DNA from: Lucinisca nassula
Taxonomy: Eukaryota; Mollusca; Bivalvia; Lucinida; Lucinidae
Assembly: GCA_963580285.1 (NCBI GenBank)
Contig: OY757011.1
Coordinates: forward strand, 99,788,316 to 99,852,315
DNA length: 64,000 nucleotides
Direction: 5' to 3'
Of this stretch, positions 1 through 10,884 are shown piece by piece. Below the pieces are notes generated by a model. That model searched no databases, was not told the DNA's origin, and saw only the letters and a list, made by a program, of their open reading frames with translations. The translations under genes were made by a program, and so were the position numbers. How positions within the stretch are numbered: the stretch's first letter is position 1; every line of letters begins with the position of its first letter.

Positions 1-7
1 TTTAGAT

Positions 8-243
8 ATACACCACAACCTCATTATAACACTGTTTGATGTGCACAGTTTTTGGATATAATATGGTTTCAAGATGTGGTTTCAAGATGGATAAAAAAAT
101 GTATAGATTATATAGAAAAAATTACCATAAATGGTCAGTTTTCATATAACCTATACATTTTTGTTTGGATATAACGCAGATATTTAATTAACATGGTTTC
201 TGCTTTGGACTCCATTAATAGTGTTATAAAGAGGTTGTGGTGT
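8..243. mobile_element. Short TIR element (MITE-like)
   Basis: The outer ends are inverted: TACACCACAACCTC near 8-21 matches the reverse complement of GAGGTTGTGGTGTA at 230-243, and the homology continues into a TAACAC/GTGTTA block. A second right end of the same kind (GTGTTATAAAGAGG) occurs near 2690-2705, so a related half-copy continues on the far side of the 283-2620 insertion. No coding capacity. The terminal inversion is seen directly; the transposon class is not assigned. Confidence 0.55.
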
Positions 244-282
244 AACAGTTTATAGAATGAATAGATTTTATAGGAAATGGTC

Positions 283-2620
283 TTTTTTTAGCTCACCAGA
301 GCCAAAGGCTCCGGGGGAGCTTTTAGGATAGGCAGTTGTCCGTCGTCGTCTGCGTCTGCGTCGTCTTCGTCAACATTTTCAAACGGCATCTCCTCTGAAG
401 CCACTGGGCCGATTCAGTCCAAATTTCATCTGTAGCATCCTTGGGCAGGGGGATTGAAAGTTTGTGTTTTTAATGAAAATCGACTCATTAGTTTGGTTGC
501 TATGGCAACTTAGTTTCCATAGACTTATAATGGGGAAAATAGAAAAATGGCATTTACTGCCAAGTCTCTGCAGATATTTTGACAAAACTTTCATAGAAAT
601 GTTCCATAGGCAATCTACTATCTGGCATATGATTTTAGGCCTTCTGCTCATTTTTATTGGTTGCCATGGAAACCAAAATGCAAAAAATAGACAAAAAAAT
701 ACTTCAAAAATCATCTCCTCAGAAATCATATGCTTTAGGAAGCTGAGACTTTATGAAAATATTCACCATATTTGCCTTTCCAGGTTGTGTGTTTTTTATG
801 AAATTTGGCCTTTTAGTTTTGTTGCTATGGCAACTTAGTTTCCATTAACTTATAATGGGGAAAACTGAAAAATGGCATTTACTGCCAAGTCATTGCAGAT
901 ATTTTGACAAAACTTACATAAACATGTTCCTTGAGTAAACTTCTCTCAGCCATATGCTTTTATGTCAACCTGGGGGTCCCATAGGTTGTGCTGGGGCCAT
1001 GCCCCGCCCCCTCCACTTCATAAAATGCCTTATATCTCAGAAACCTTACAGATCCCAACCCCTAAACCATATATATTCTTGTTCCTTATGATAATACGCA
1101 TTAAGTGACACCCACCGGTGGGTCCCCCGGGATATGCCGGGGACATGCCCAACCCCCTCCACTTCATAAAATACCATTTATCTCAGAAACCATTGTGATC
1201 CCCACCCCTAGACCATATATATTCTCATTCCTTATGATAAGTTGCATTCAGTGACACTAACTTTGGGGTCCCCTAGGGTGTGCCGGGACCATGCCGAACC
1301 CCCTCCACTTCGTAAAAGGCCTAATATTTCAGAAACCTTACAGATACCCACCCCTAAACCATATACATTCTTGTTCCTTATGATAAGACACATTCAGTGA
1401 CACCAACCTAGGGGTCACCCAGTGTGCGCCCAGACCATGCTCCACCCCTTGACTTCACAAAAGACCGTAGATCTGAGAAACTGTTCAGAGCCCCACCCCT
1501 AAACCATATATATTCTTGTTCCTTATGATAAGATGCAATCAGTGACACCAGCATGTGGGTCCCCCAGGGTGCCACAGGCCATGCCCCACCCCTTTACTTC
1601 ATTAAAATCCATATATCTCAGAAACCGTTCAGATCCCCCTACCCCTTAACCATATATATTCTTGTTCCTTATGATAAGACTCAACTTCATGATAGGCCAT
1701 ATATCTCAGAAACCATTCAATTCCCCATCCTATAATCATTATATTCTTGTTCATTGTTATTAGACACATTCAGTCACCCCCATCTTTTGGTGTCCGCAGG
1801 GGCCATTTCTCTCCCTGCCACTTCTTAAAAGTGCCTCATATCTCAGAAACCAGTCAGATCCCCACCTTTTAACCATATATACTCTTGGTCCTTATGATAA
1901 GACATATTCATTGACAACAATTTTGTGCTTTTCTGGGATTTGCCATGCCTGATACCCTCTATTGCTTAAAAGGCCTTACATCTCAGGAACCATACATATT
2001 CCCACTGATAAACCATTTATGTCTCTGTTCCTTTTGATAAGATGCATTTAGTGACACCAACCAGGGCTCCATTGGGTCCATGCCTCGATCTCTCTACTTT
2101 ATAAAACACCTAATATTTCAGATGCAGTCCACATTGGTGCTCATTTGCGTATGGGGTTTGTTTGGGAGACTTTATAATTGGTATAATAAAATCATATCAT
2201 GTTATAATACATGGCTGCCATTGGGCAGTGTCTACCTGAGCTCTGGTTTATGAACTTTGGCTCTTTGGTTTGTTTGCTATGCCAAGTTATGAGTTTCCAT
2301 TGTCCTATAATGGGGAAAATTGAAAAATGACATTAATGCCTTTCAAGATATTTTGTCACACTTTCATAGAAATGTTCCTTTAATAATGTTCTTTTTGGCC
2401 TATTTGTTGCCCCAGATGGGAAATTGTCAATTGTCATCTGTTGTCCTGCAACAACACATTCAAGCAACATCGAATCTAAAGCTATGAGGCTGATTGGGCC
2501 CAAATTTTATCTGTAGCATCCTAGGGCACAGGGCTTCCATGGTTAATTAAAATATATTGCTACCAGTGGGCAGTGGCCCCCTGAGCTCTGGTGAGCATTG
2601 TGGCCCATGGGCCTCTTGTC
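283..2620 (-). mobile_element. Helentron/pearl-like non-autonomous element, reversed
   Basis: Read on the minus strand it begins near 2620 with an AAGAGGCCCATGGGCC palindrome followed by a GCTCACCAGAGC block, and ends near 291 with GCCTTTGGCTCTGGTGAGC then CTAAAAA. These ends match in style those of the element at 18403-22776 (GAGGGCCATGATGGCCC start, GGTGAGCTAAAAAT end). The interior is a tandem-repeat core. Flanking DNA belongs to one older repeat, so this is an insertion. No transposase was seen. The Helentron assignment is an inference from end structure and the tandem core. Confidence 0.5.
960..2110. repeat. Tandem repeat core, unit ~120 bp
   Basis: About eight to nine diverged units each contain CCATATATATTCTTGTTCCT, then TATGATAAG, then a CAGTGACACCA block and a GTCCCC/GCC-rich stretch ending in CACTTCATAAAA. 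Divergence rises towards 2100. It lies inside the reversed Helentron-like element. The short reading frame at 1553-1735 falls within these units and is not considered a gene. Confidence 0.75.
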
Positions 2621-2791
2621 TATATAGTCTGAACATTTTTGTTTGACTAAATCATGTTTTATTGACTAATTGGATATCAGCATTAGTGTTATAAAGAGGT
2701 GAGGGTGTACTTGAGCCAAATTCAAAGATGTACAACCTGGAACCATAAGGTAACCATATTACATTATCTCTGATCATTTTCCTTTTTTCAG

Positions 2792-4182
2792 TGTTTTCCT
2801 TCGAGCCTGGCAATGCTGTAGATAGCTTGAAGTCTGGTTGGTGGAGAGCTTATTCCTCCAACCTTGAAGCAATCAACAACACATCCTTAAAACAAACAGC
2901 AGAGGTGGGGCAGTCTGTAAATATCAGCCAATCAAAGGAGCTGTCAGTATCACATGACTTGAATATGGAAGCTACAATTAAACAGACAGAAGAAACTTTG
3001 GCTAAAGATGTACCAAAACAAGTAGGAGATAAAGAAGACCCACAGTCAAACATTGAAAGCAGGACTAACAACACTATTTATAAAGTCAAATTGACAGAAA
3101 ACAAATGCGAGGATCCAGAGAGCACCAACAGCAGGAATAGAACTGTTAAAGTAAACAGTCTTTCAGCTTTGATTGAACATATAAAAATGGAGAATGCTAA
3201 GGCAAAAGGTGAACAATATCATGCTCCTAACAAGATTGAAGAGGTAGAGAAAATAGATAAAAAGGAAGAGAAAGAAGCACCCAATCCAGGAGAAAATAAA
3301 GAAGCAGAGGAACCAATTGCAAGATGTCCTACTCCTCTTCAACCAGGCTCTTACTGGTATTCCAAACAATTCAGCAGAACTCCTGAGAAAGAACTGCCAA
3401 ACTCCAGCTCACAAGAAGTTAGAAACATTCTTGCATCATTTACATCTAAAGCTCCTGAAAAGTTGAATACCAATAAACCAGCTATTTCTGAAAAAGAACC
3501 ACAAATGAAAGTTGAAGAAGTGTCAGTTGAAGAAAATTCCGAAATCAGCCAGTCCTTTTCTACCGATACTCTGACTGAAAACAGTGAAGACAAAGTTAAG
3601 ACAGAAGATGGAAGCTTTACACTGGAAGAAAGTCAATCATTTGAAATGACATTTAAAGGTAATACAGACATTCCCAAAACTCATGAAATTAATAACAATG
3701 AAACAACTGAGGACTGTGAGAATTTCAGAGATGATAATAATAAATCTGAAACTGAGTTCAGGAAATTTACAGACACAGAGAATATGGCTGGAATGGAAAT
3801 AATGCCTAATGAATTTATTAAAGATAACAAAGAGACTGAAGAAGAAACAGAGCATCAGCTGGCAGAATTCAGCCCAAGTGAGTTTATAAAGAATGACAAT
3901 GGAAAGAAACCAGACAAACACTCCAGTCATGAATGTGTGTCTAGTGACTGTATGTGCTATGAAGTGATCTTTAGAAGAGATAACCCATTGGAAACCAGCT
4001 CACTGAAGTCTGATACCAGCTTTGGCACTGATAGCCCCACTGTTTCACCCAAGAAGCAGCAACGGAAGAGGCATAGTAGCCATAGCACTGGTTCGATCAG
4101 TGACGGATCTATACACAGCCCCTCCAGACCCTCTCCAAGACGAAGCAGAATTGCTGCAAAATTTGAACAACCATTGAACTAG
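2792..4182 (+). CDS. Terminal coding exon of an unrecognised host gene
   Basis: An open frame of ~463 codons starts right after a strong splice acceptor (TTTTCCTTTTTTCAG ending at 2791) and stops with TAG at 4180-4182. No ATG is needed: the first two bases (TG) complete a codon begun in an upstream exon, so this is a 3' exon and the rest of the gene lies outside the window or in unrecognised upstream exons. The protein is rich in E, K, S, N and T, with almost no predicted globular stretch. Two conserved-looking islands are the first ~30 residues (containing GWWRAYSSN) and the last ~75, which hold CYEVIFRRDN, a serine/threonine-rich stretch, and a basic tail with SPSRPSPRRSR. Proline-directed S/T sites suggest phospho-regulation (inference). 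I do not recognise the family. Composition and a polyA signal 206 bp downstream support a real terminal exon. Confidence 0.75.
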
Positions 4183-4387
4183 TTTGGTATAACTAGGGCT
4201 GTTCTACTTTGCAATGATGTTATGTGTAAGAAATTAGACCATGTACATAGACTTTGTTTTTGCATTCTATGTAGTATATGTACTACATTGTGAACCTTAA
4301 TGATCATCATAATGATTATAGATGACTTGTACATGTTTATGAATATCTTGGAGAACTGTACATGAGCCAACAGACAACTAAACCTAC

Positions 4388-4393
4388 AATAAA
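4388..4393 (+). promoter_or_regulatory. Polyadenylation signal AATAAA
   Basis: A canonical AATAAA sits 206 bp after the stop codon of the exon at 2792-4182. This would give a short 3' UTR ending near 4410. A GATCAGGGAACACTGATC palindrome follows immediately. Confidence 0.6.
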
Positions 4394-4925
4394 ACTTTTG
4401 CGATCAGGGAACACTGATCAGCCTTAACTACAATTCAGTCTGACCAGAGAGTCTTTGTTAATTGCTTTTTTGAATAGACCAAAGGTTGTTCAAGGCCCAT
4501 GTGAACAGTGAAGACTCTGATCAGACTGCACAAATCTAAGTTTTCACTGATCACACAAGTCTGGGATTTGAGTTTTCACTTGTTGCACAGGTCTTATGAC
4601 AGGTTTTGTTTATGCATTGGCTCACTTTGTTTAGGTGATTACGTGGTTAATTGATAAAAAGCATGTTTAGTAGACTTTGTTGAAGGGATAGAATTGCATT
4701 AAATAATAACAACAGACTTATCCATGTTCAGCAGCTTCAAGTATTCTTAGGTGAGAAATCAGCTGGTTTATAGGAATAGTTACATACATCTGCAAAACAG
4801 TTTCCATCCATTTGTAAATGGGATATAACTCATGACTTGTTCGTTTTCTGTGAACTGTGTACCTCTGTTTGGGGATTGTTTAGTGAGATTGTTATGCCCC
4901 GCCATTCAAAAAATTGCTTGGTATT
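4394..4925. other. Intergenic, no gene seen
   Basis: AT-rich sequence without a credible exon. A CACTGATCA-type short palindrome recurs near 4410 and 4545. Confidence 0.5.
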
Positions 4926-4929
4926 ATGT

Positions 4930-5460
4930 TATACCCTCCGATGTTTTGAGTGTCCGTCCGTCAGTCAGCGCCTCGTAGTTTCGTGTCTGCTCCATAACTC
5001 TGATACTGTTTGAGATATTTTCGCAAATCTTCACAGATATGTAGAGTACTATGAGACCACGTTCAGAGCGTATGAACCATAACTCTGATTTTCCTACTTT
5101 TGGAGTTGTTGCCCCTTGAACATTGAACATAGCAATTTCTATCAGTTTTGTGTCCGCTCCATAACTTTTATACCATTTGAGATATTTCCATGAAACATCA
5201 GATGTGTAGATCACCATTAGACGACGTGCAGAACATATGAACCATAACTCCGATTTCCTTCTTTTGGAGTTATTGTCCTTTGAACTCTGAATATAGCTGT
5301 TGCAATGAGTTTGTCCGCTCCATAACTTCCATACCATTTGAGATATTTTCATGAAACTTCACAGATATGTAGCGCACTATGTGATGACGTGCAGAACATA
5401 TGAACCATAACTGATTTTCCTGCTTTTGGCGCTATCGCCCCTTGAACATTCTATCATGAA
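4930..5460. repeat. Tandem repeat, unit ~165 bp, three copies
   Basis: Units begin with GTCCGCTCCATAACT and contain TTTGAGATATTTTC, CATGAAAC, ACGTGCAGAACATATGAACC and a TTTTGGAGTTATTG block, with starts near 4982, 5150 and 5312. The minus-strand frames at 4924-5352 and 5377-5607 are translations of these repeats and not genes. The CCATAACT/TTTGAGATATTTTCATGAAAC module also occurs in the LINE-interrupting array at 49577-51157. Confidence 0.7.
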
Positions 5461-5689
5461 GTCTGTTTGAAGCACTATATCTTCTGAATCTAATGATTGA
5501 TTCTGACCAAACTTGCATGGTAACATCACTAGGATGGGAGAAAATTGCAAATAGGTTTTGATGACCTTGACCTTATTTTCAAGGGCACTTGCCCCAAGAA
5601 CTGTCAATTCTGGACCAAAGATGGCTTGTCTGCACCCAATCTCATGAATACATCAATGAAATGTGGTGTAACTTGGTACAATGTATCAT

Positions 5690-6022
5690 TGCAATGGACC
5701 TAAGATTTGATTAGATTTTGAAGACCTTGACTTTATTTAAAAGGGTACAGGCCCCAAAAAACTGAACATGAGAATTCCGGTTTACTTTCTTTTGGAGCCA
5801 TGGGTCTTTGAACATTGAAAATAGTCATCTCAGTCATGTATTCTTGTCAACTTTATTACGGGATGATTAGAATTTGAAGACCTCGACTTTAATTAAAAGA
5901 GCACAGGCCCCCAAATACTGAAAATGTGAATTGTAATTCTGGTTTACTTTCTTTTAGAGCCATGGGTCTTTGAACATTGGAAATAGTCATCTCAGTCATG
6001 TATTACTGTCAACTTTATTAAG
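5690..6022. repeat. Two-copy tandem repeat, ~160 bp
   Basis: Two adjacent units each contain GGTTTACTTTCTTTT, GAGCCATGGGTCTTTGAACA, ATAGTCATCTCAGTCATGTA and TCAACTTTATTA. The first lies at about 5700-5860 and the second at 5862-6022. Confidence 0.7.
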
Positions 6023-6700
6023 GGAAAGAGTAATGCATCCTTACTTTGAATTCCTTTTTGACTGTGATATGGCACTTCCTTGATGTAATTGTATTGGCGG
6101 GGAATCTTGCAGTGCTTGCAGGTTTTATCTGGGGATAGTTTAGTGAGATAACGGTGTCCAGTATTATTCAGTACCAGTATCTAACTAATACTGCCTACAG
6201 CTACACAAGAGTTGTATTCCAAACTGTGTATCAGTTCTTCTCATTGGTTCCTGGTATACCAACCACTCATGACTAGCAGACATTTTCAAAGCATTTTTTT
6301 TCTTTATTTTTCAGAGAAAATAGTTAACGTGAATGCTCTGAAATGTCAAGCCTCATTTTCTCTGACAAATATAAATATTGATTGTCATATCTGCTCTAGA
6401 ATTCTTTTTGGTGATCAAAGGATTTTTCTTTTGTCTGCAGTTATGCAAGAACTTTCTTTGCATGTTGATAATCATTCTCCGAAAAGAAATGCTGAAGTAA
6501 TGTTGTAACATGTGGTAAGAAACGAGACTGTGTCAGTTAACCATTATGATTAGAATTATTCTCGCCGTTTGAAAAAAAAAAATGGTTCTGGATGGGTATT
6601 TAGACTATTTCATTAAATAAAATGGAAGACAAGGCAATGATCAGGAATCAATAAATTTCGCTTAAACCCTTGAATTTCTGTATTTTAAGCAAACCATGTA
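6023..6700. other. Intergenic, no gene seen
   Basis: An open frame at 6212-6508 has no recognisable domain, no splice context and ordinary AT-rich composition; I treat it as chance. Confidence 0.45.
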
Positions 6701-6765
6701 GACCCTAATCAGATGCTGTGTTTGGCGGCATCTGATCTAGGTCCACACTGTTTGCCAAACCCTAC
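6700..6765. repeat. Palindromic CAAACAGTG-type module
   Basis: Left arm GCAAACCATGTAGACC and right arm GGTCCACACTGTTTGCC flank a CAGATGCTG...CGGCATCTG inner palindrome. It is a diverged member of the dispersed hairpin module found in MITE families A-D. Confidence 0.6.
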
Positions 6766-7224
6766 ACTTGTGTCAAGTGTAGATTTTACAGGTGACCCTC
6801 ATTACACTAAGTTTTCATCATAGTGACAAGAAGAGCACGGCTACTAGTAACCTGAATTTTGTTCAAATCAGTGATAGTAACATGGACATTGGCAAAGTAA
6901 AGCTACTGCGCTAAGTACCTTTGGGTCGATTAACATTCAACCATAAAAGCAGAACACAAGAGTACAGAAAAGCCTCATTATAGGAATCAGTTTGGCTCTG
7001 AGATTGTTAAACATTTTTCATGCTCAAATGACTGTGAGAATAATTTCAATATAATTGGTTGCTGAAAAAAGGACCTGGCAAACACAAGGTCATGTGATCT
7101 TGTTGCTACGTTCTTTGTTAGTTGAATGTTTCATAGTTTGTGATATATAGTGCATGTTATACGGATTGTTAGCAGTTTTGTTGGTTGAGCTTGGAGCTCA
7201 GGGATGCTGAGGTACATGTATTAT

Positions 7225-7345
7225 AACAGTTTAAAGATTTTTCCCAGTATTTTATATTAACTATACTAGCAAGTACAATATCTAACTCTGGTATTTTTGC
7301 TGGAAAAATATGAGAGGCAAAAGCTGCTCAGTTTTCCTGTAAAAT
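7225..7345. repeat. GTTAAC/CAGCAAAAAT repeat fragment (family E)
   Basis: Carries the ACTAGCAAGTACAATATCTAA block and a TTTTTGCTGGAAAAAT...AAAGCTGCTCA block shared with 10885-11050, 17680-17800, 34830-35000 and 43690-43925. Confidence 0.45.
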
Positions 7346-7425
7346 ATTACCATACACATGTACTTGCCACGTCTAATGATGAGTTTTGACCTAGCTGTTT
7401 GATCTTTGAGACATGTAGGGATGTT

Positions 7426-7655
7426 TTAACCCCTTTTGTACCAAATGGAATCTTCCTCCTTATATATAGCAGGAGTTCATTTCAAAATTTAGGGGTATCA
7501 GGTTGTGTTTTCATCAAAATTGATTCGGAAAATTACTGCACTTTTAGCAAACAGTGGAGGCCCTGATCAGACGCCGCGTTCTGCCGCGTCTGATCTGGGC
7601 CTGCACTGTTTGCCCGGGTACCCCTTTTGGGGTTTCTGGTACAAAATGGGATTAA
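7426..7655. mobile_element. TTAA-flanked MITE, family C
   Basis: 230 bp bounded by TTAA. The left end reads TTAACCCCTTTTGTACCAAA and the right end GGTACAAAATGGGATTAA, an imperfect inverted repeat. The centre holds the hairpin module GCAAACAGTGGAGGCC...GGCCTGCACTGTTTGC with an inner GACGCCGCG/CGCGTC-type stem. Near full-length copies: 42983-43211; partial: 24990-25142. A TTAA target fits piggyBac- or Kolobok-type mobilisation (inference). Confidence 0.75.
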
Positions 7656-7836
7656 TCTAGTGATGAAAACACTTGCAGTTTGCTGCTTCTGTAGCAGATG
7701 ACATTTGTTTGATTGGTATTTTAAGGGTCAAAAATAGTCTTATGTACATGTATGTAACAATTCAAGGAGAGAACAAAATCTGAAATGTTATTTATCTAGT
7801 CAGAAACACATGCACCCATTAATTCAAGTCATAATG

Positions 7837-8012
7837 TTAACCCTTAAGATGTTGGATCACAACAATTGCTTTAGTCTGGACCTAGATCAGACTGTTCCTT
7901 TAGGAACAATCTGATCAGGGTCAATACTGTTTGCCTTTATGCAAAACATTTTTGAAAAGTTTGTAAGAAGATGCAGCAGACAACATATTCTCAGATATAG
8001 TTTTTATGTCTG
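7837..8012. mobile_element. MITE family B, truncated
   Basis: Starts TTAACCCTTAAGATG with the ACAACAATTG block of family B and the inner stem AGACTGTTCCT...AGGAACAATCT. The right half stops where a reversed Helentron fragment begins. Confidence 0.6.
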
Positions 8013-8225
8013 TCCTCAAAAACCTTAACATTGGGCATAACTTTTGAATGGTAAGTGATGTGGCTTTCATATTTCACATGTGCATTCCTTGTCACAACAC
8101 CTTTCCAGTGGTACCATAATTTTTGTCCTCGTGACCTTGACGTTTGACCTTTTTAAAAACTTTAACATTGGCCATAATATTTCACATGCGCTGTCCGGGG
8201 GCATCAGTGTTTCACAAACACACCT
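8013..8225 (-). mobile_element. Helentron-like fragment, 5' end
   Basis: Read on the minus strand, near 8225 it starts GTGTTTGTGAAACACTGATG then CCCCCGGACAGCGC, the same 5' end as the elements at 40815 and 60523. It then runs into the CCTTGACC/AAGTTATGGCC-type core. The 3' hairpin is missing. Confidence 0.6.
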
Positions 8226-8800
8226 TTTTCTTTATGTAAATAAAGTAAATGCATGTCTGTTTGATTATGTTATGAGCTAGTTATAACTTGCATGATAAAC
8301 TTCTTCCATTTAAAACTTATGACTTGTTTTGTATAATTGTTTAGGTATCTGACAGGAAAGATGGCAAATAGTGGATATAAACTTTGTATTTAATTAATAA
8401 GGATTTCTGTCAATGACAGATTTGTTTTGGTTGATATATCCTTACAGATTCTGTTGTCTCGTCTAACATAGGCGGACATGATTCTTCATTTATCAGTTAC
8501 CCCCTATATTAATAGCATTGTAACACCTTGACCTTATTAAGATATGCCGTCTCAGGACAAGTGAGCTTTATCAGGTCAATGTGACATTGCACTTTAATGA
8601 ACGAACGGAACTACTAGAAAAATTGATGAAAATGTTATTATTTCTGGAAAAAAAAATGGAAAAATTACTTAAATATCACAGGAAAAATTATTGTCAACTG
8701 ATACTAAATATATCGGCTGCTGGAATGTTGGGAGTTGTTCTTCAGTTATCACCATCTGTTGCTATAGAATCCTTGAAGCACCAATCACAACTGGCAGACA
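8226..8800. other. Intergenic, no gene seen
   Basis: AT-rich. A 78-codon frame at 8581-8817 runs into the SINE-like repeat at its 3' end and has no recognisable domain. Confidence 0.4.
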
Positions 8801-8805
8801 GAATA

Positions 8806-8945
8806 TTTAATCATTAGGTCTCTCACTAATGTGGATTTGAGCATTGCTCAGGTCACATGTGAGACACCATTCTGCAATGGAAGGTCAGATGGGATTTTCC
8901 AGGTACTCCAGTTTAGGTCAATCTCTGATTAAGGATTGGCTCAAA
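8806..8945 (+). mobile_element. SINE-like repeat fragment (family S5)
   Basis: Shares TTAATCATTAGGTCTCTCAC, GGATTTGAGC, CTGCAATGGAAGGTCAGATG and TTTTCCAGGTACTCCA with 23160-23310, whose upstream part looks like a tRNA head. Here the head is missing. Confidence 0.5.
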
Positions 8946-9014
8946 ATAAGTGAATTAACATGTTTGGATTGCCGTACTGAACACAGTGTTGAGTAATTTT
9001 TTGTTACGCCTGCT

Positions 9015-9256
9015 TTAAGGGGAATGGGAACACCTTCAGGGGAGGCAACTCCTGCAAAAGTATTTTTGTCTCCCATGTCAATAGGGGTCAACTCTTAAAG
9101 GAAAGAATTTGCTCCTGAGGAGCAAATTCTTTCCTTTAAGAGTAGACCCCATTTTCAGCGGGGCAGGGCTTACAGAAAACTGAACAGGAAGTCCCGAAAG
9201 TTGCCTCCCTTTGAAAAATGGCGGAAAAATGTGCTAGGTGTTCCCATTCCCCTTAA
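9015..9256. mobile_element. 242-bp TTAA MITE (family F)
   Basis: Bounded by TTAA at both ends, with TIRs TTAAGGGGAATGGGAACACC and GGTGTTCCCATTCCCCTTAA, a perfect 20-bp inversion. The centre is a palindrome built on AAAGGAAAGAATTTGCTCC. It is inserted in another repeat whose uninterrupted version occurs at 15815 (CACACCTGCTATGAGCATGG), so the empty site is recognisable. Other copies: 25594-25835 (also 242 bp), 42722-42944 (reverse), rearranged 59255-59405, diverged 63270-63475. Confidence 0.9.
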
Positions 9257-9501
9257 GCAAGGCGCGATATCAGTATGCTCTATAGGAGGGCTCATCCTTT
9301 GGAAGCAAAGACTGCAACACAGAACTGAAAACTGTAGAGAATATAAGTTTTCACTGGGCTAGACTAGCTAGACCTCATCAGTGACCCGCAAATATTTTCA
9401 AATATCTGCAGAGAAGTCAAATGTTCCAAAAGAACAGAAAATATAACCAACACTATGATGAAGGGCAGGGAGATTTTTTTCAGCCGCCACACATTCCCTT
9501 A

Positions 9502-9790
9502 GCACCACATCACGAAAACACACCTATATAATTTTGACCCCCTTGAACCCCACTTTTATATAGTAAAACTGGGGTTTCTGGGGGTAGACCTTATTTTTCT
9601 TATTTCTGCTCTAAAATATAGATTATGGGTACTCGTTAGAGCCGCCTCATTGAGGCGGTTCTAACGAGTGCCTACAATCTATATTTTGAGCAGAAATAAG
9701 AAAAATATCACAATTTTTCATCATAAAATTTTCATTTTTCTGCGATAAAGGTGGCAATGTATTTGTATAAGCGTGGTTTCGTTATGAGCT
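9502..9790. mobile_element. MITE2 (GCCTCAnTGAGGC hairpin), near full length
   Basis: Ends are inverted: CACGAAAACACACCTATATAA on the left against TATAAGCGTGGTTTCG on the right. The centre is a long hairpin: arms CTTATTTCTGCTCTAAAATA and TATTTTGAGCAGAAATAAG, and a loop-proximal stem ACTCGTTAGAGCCGCCTCA/TGAGGCGGTTCTAACGAGT. About thirteen copies or fragments are spread over the window. It serves as the reference for reading insertions into MITE2 elsewhere. Confidence 0.8.
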
Positions 9791-10198
9791 GTGTTGAAGT
9801 TAAAATGTAGGGGTCCGGTTTTCTGTCTGTTCATATATTCCTTTGTCTACATGTCAAGCTGTCAACATTTGGGACAACCCCAACATGCACCCAAATGTTC
9901 AAGTCCATATGGTGGGACCTAGCCTTCGGCTGAGTTCTTGTTTTTGTTGCTTTACCAATATTTCAGTCTAAATCATTGGTTTTAAGCTTGCCTGGTGCAA
10001 TATCAAAGAAATCTTTCATATCATAATCTGTTTTCTGAAGATCAAGAGAAGTTTGAATGGTATAGTTGTTGTACAGCATGACAGTCTGTAATGCTTGAAA
10101 CATGAGAAGCAAAAATTTGTCTTTGGAATTCGAAGTGGACTAGGCAAAGATTAAAATAGCCTGCATTACCCATATACTCGGCCTTAGTGCAGCTGTCC

Positions 10199-10380
10199 CA
10201 CATACATACATGTGACACAGTGCATTCTTCATATCTCCAAAATGGTAAATTTTCTGATGAAAATTTGTGACATTTTTCTTATTTCTACTCAAACATAGGT
10301 TGTGGATGCCCAGAACCATCTCACTGGGGAAGTTCTGCCTAGTACTCGCAACCTACGTCTTGGAGCACAAAAATAATGTA
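10199..10380. mobile_element. MITE2-related copy, diverged
   Basis: Shares CACAGTGCATTcTTCATATC, TTTTTCTTATTTCTACTC and an AACATAGGTTGTGG arm, ending in CAACCTACGTCTTGGAGC. The left half resembles the copy at 18214 rather than that at 9502, so MITE2 has at least two outer-end types. Confidence 0.6.
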
Positions 10381-10554
10381 TACCTTGCAAACTACACTTC
10401 TCTATGAAAAGTGGGGTTTACTAAGAATTCCATTAAGTGGACTTACCTGATGTGAAAAAAGCTTTATTGGGGACCTATATAAAGCTTAGTGAAGATTGAG
10501 CAGAACATTACAATAAGACAACACACCCATGTGCTAAAATGGCGCCATTCTTAT

Positions 10555-10860
10555 CTTTAGAACTGGCATTTTTCAGATGAATATGCTTTGTATTTTTCCT
10601 TTTTCAAGTCCAAAATACAAATTGTTGGGGGCGAGTGTTTGAGTTTTACGTCACACCAACAGCTAAGGTCACACGGAGACGTTTGAAGTCTGAAAGTCTG
10701 GAGAAGCCCGGGATCGATCCTGCGATCCCTGGTTATCAAGGCAAGTAGTATAACCACTGCACCACGGAGGCTTCTGCAGATTGTTGGTGCTCATTTAGGC
10801 GGTTCTTATGAGTACCCACAATCTATGTTTATGAGCCAAAATAAGGAAAATAAAGAATAC
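10555..10860. mobile_element. MITE2 copy interrupted by a SINE
   Basis: Left arm near 10595-10625 (TTTTTCAAGTCCAAAATACA) and right arm 10790-10850 (CATTTAGGCGGTTCTTATGA, ACCCACAATCTATG) belong to one hairpin element split by the SINE at 10629-10779. Confidence 0.65.
10629..10779 (-). mobile_element. tRNA-derived SINE (family S2)
   Basis: On the minus strand it starts with a tRNA-like head: GCCTCCGTGGTGCAGTGGTT (box A-like) and GGATCGATCCC (box B-like). It ends GTTGGTGTGACGTAAAACTC then AAACACTC. An 8-bp direct repeat ATTGTTGG flanks it at 10621-10628 and 10780-10787, the expected target-site duplication. Related copies: 11680-11840 (+) and 23583-23740 (-). Confidence 0.8.
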
Positions 10861-10884
10861 CCCCATTAACCCTTTTTTTCTCTA

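Noticed and set aside
464..838. 124-codon frame on + and 116-codon frame on - (379-729)
   Set aside because: Both lie in a repeat (CGGAAACCATTGGGCC / CATAATGGGGAAAAT motifs repeated at 490, 830 and 2290); no domain, no splice context.
2850..3930. Four minus-strand frames opposite the + exon
   Set aside because: Shadows of a biased (A/G-rich) coding strand.
4924..5607. 142- and 76-codon minus-strand frames
   Set aside because: Internally repetitive translations of the ~165-bp tandem units.
10557..10757. 66-codon minus-strand frame
   Set aside because: It is the SINE S2 plus flanking MITE2.
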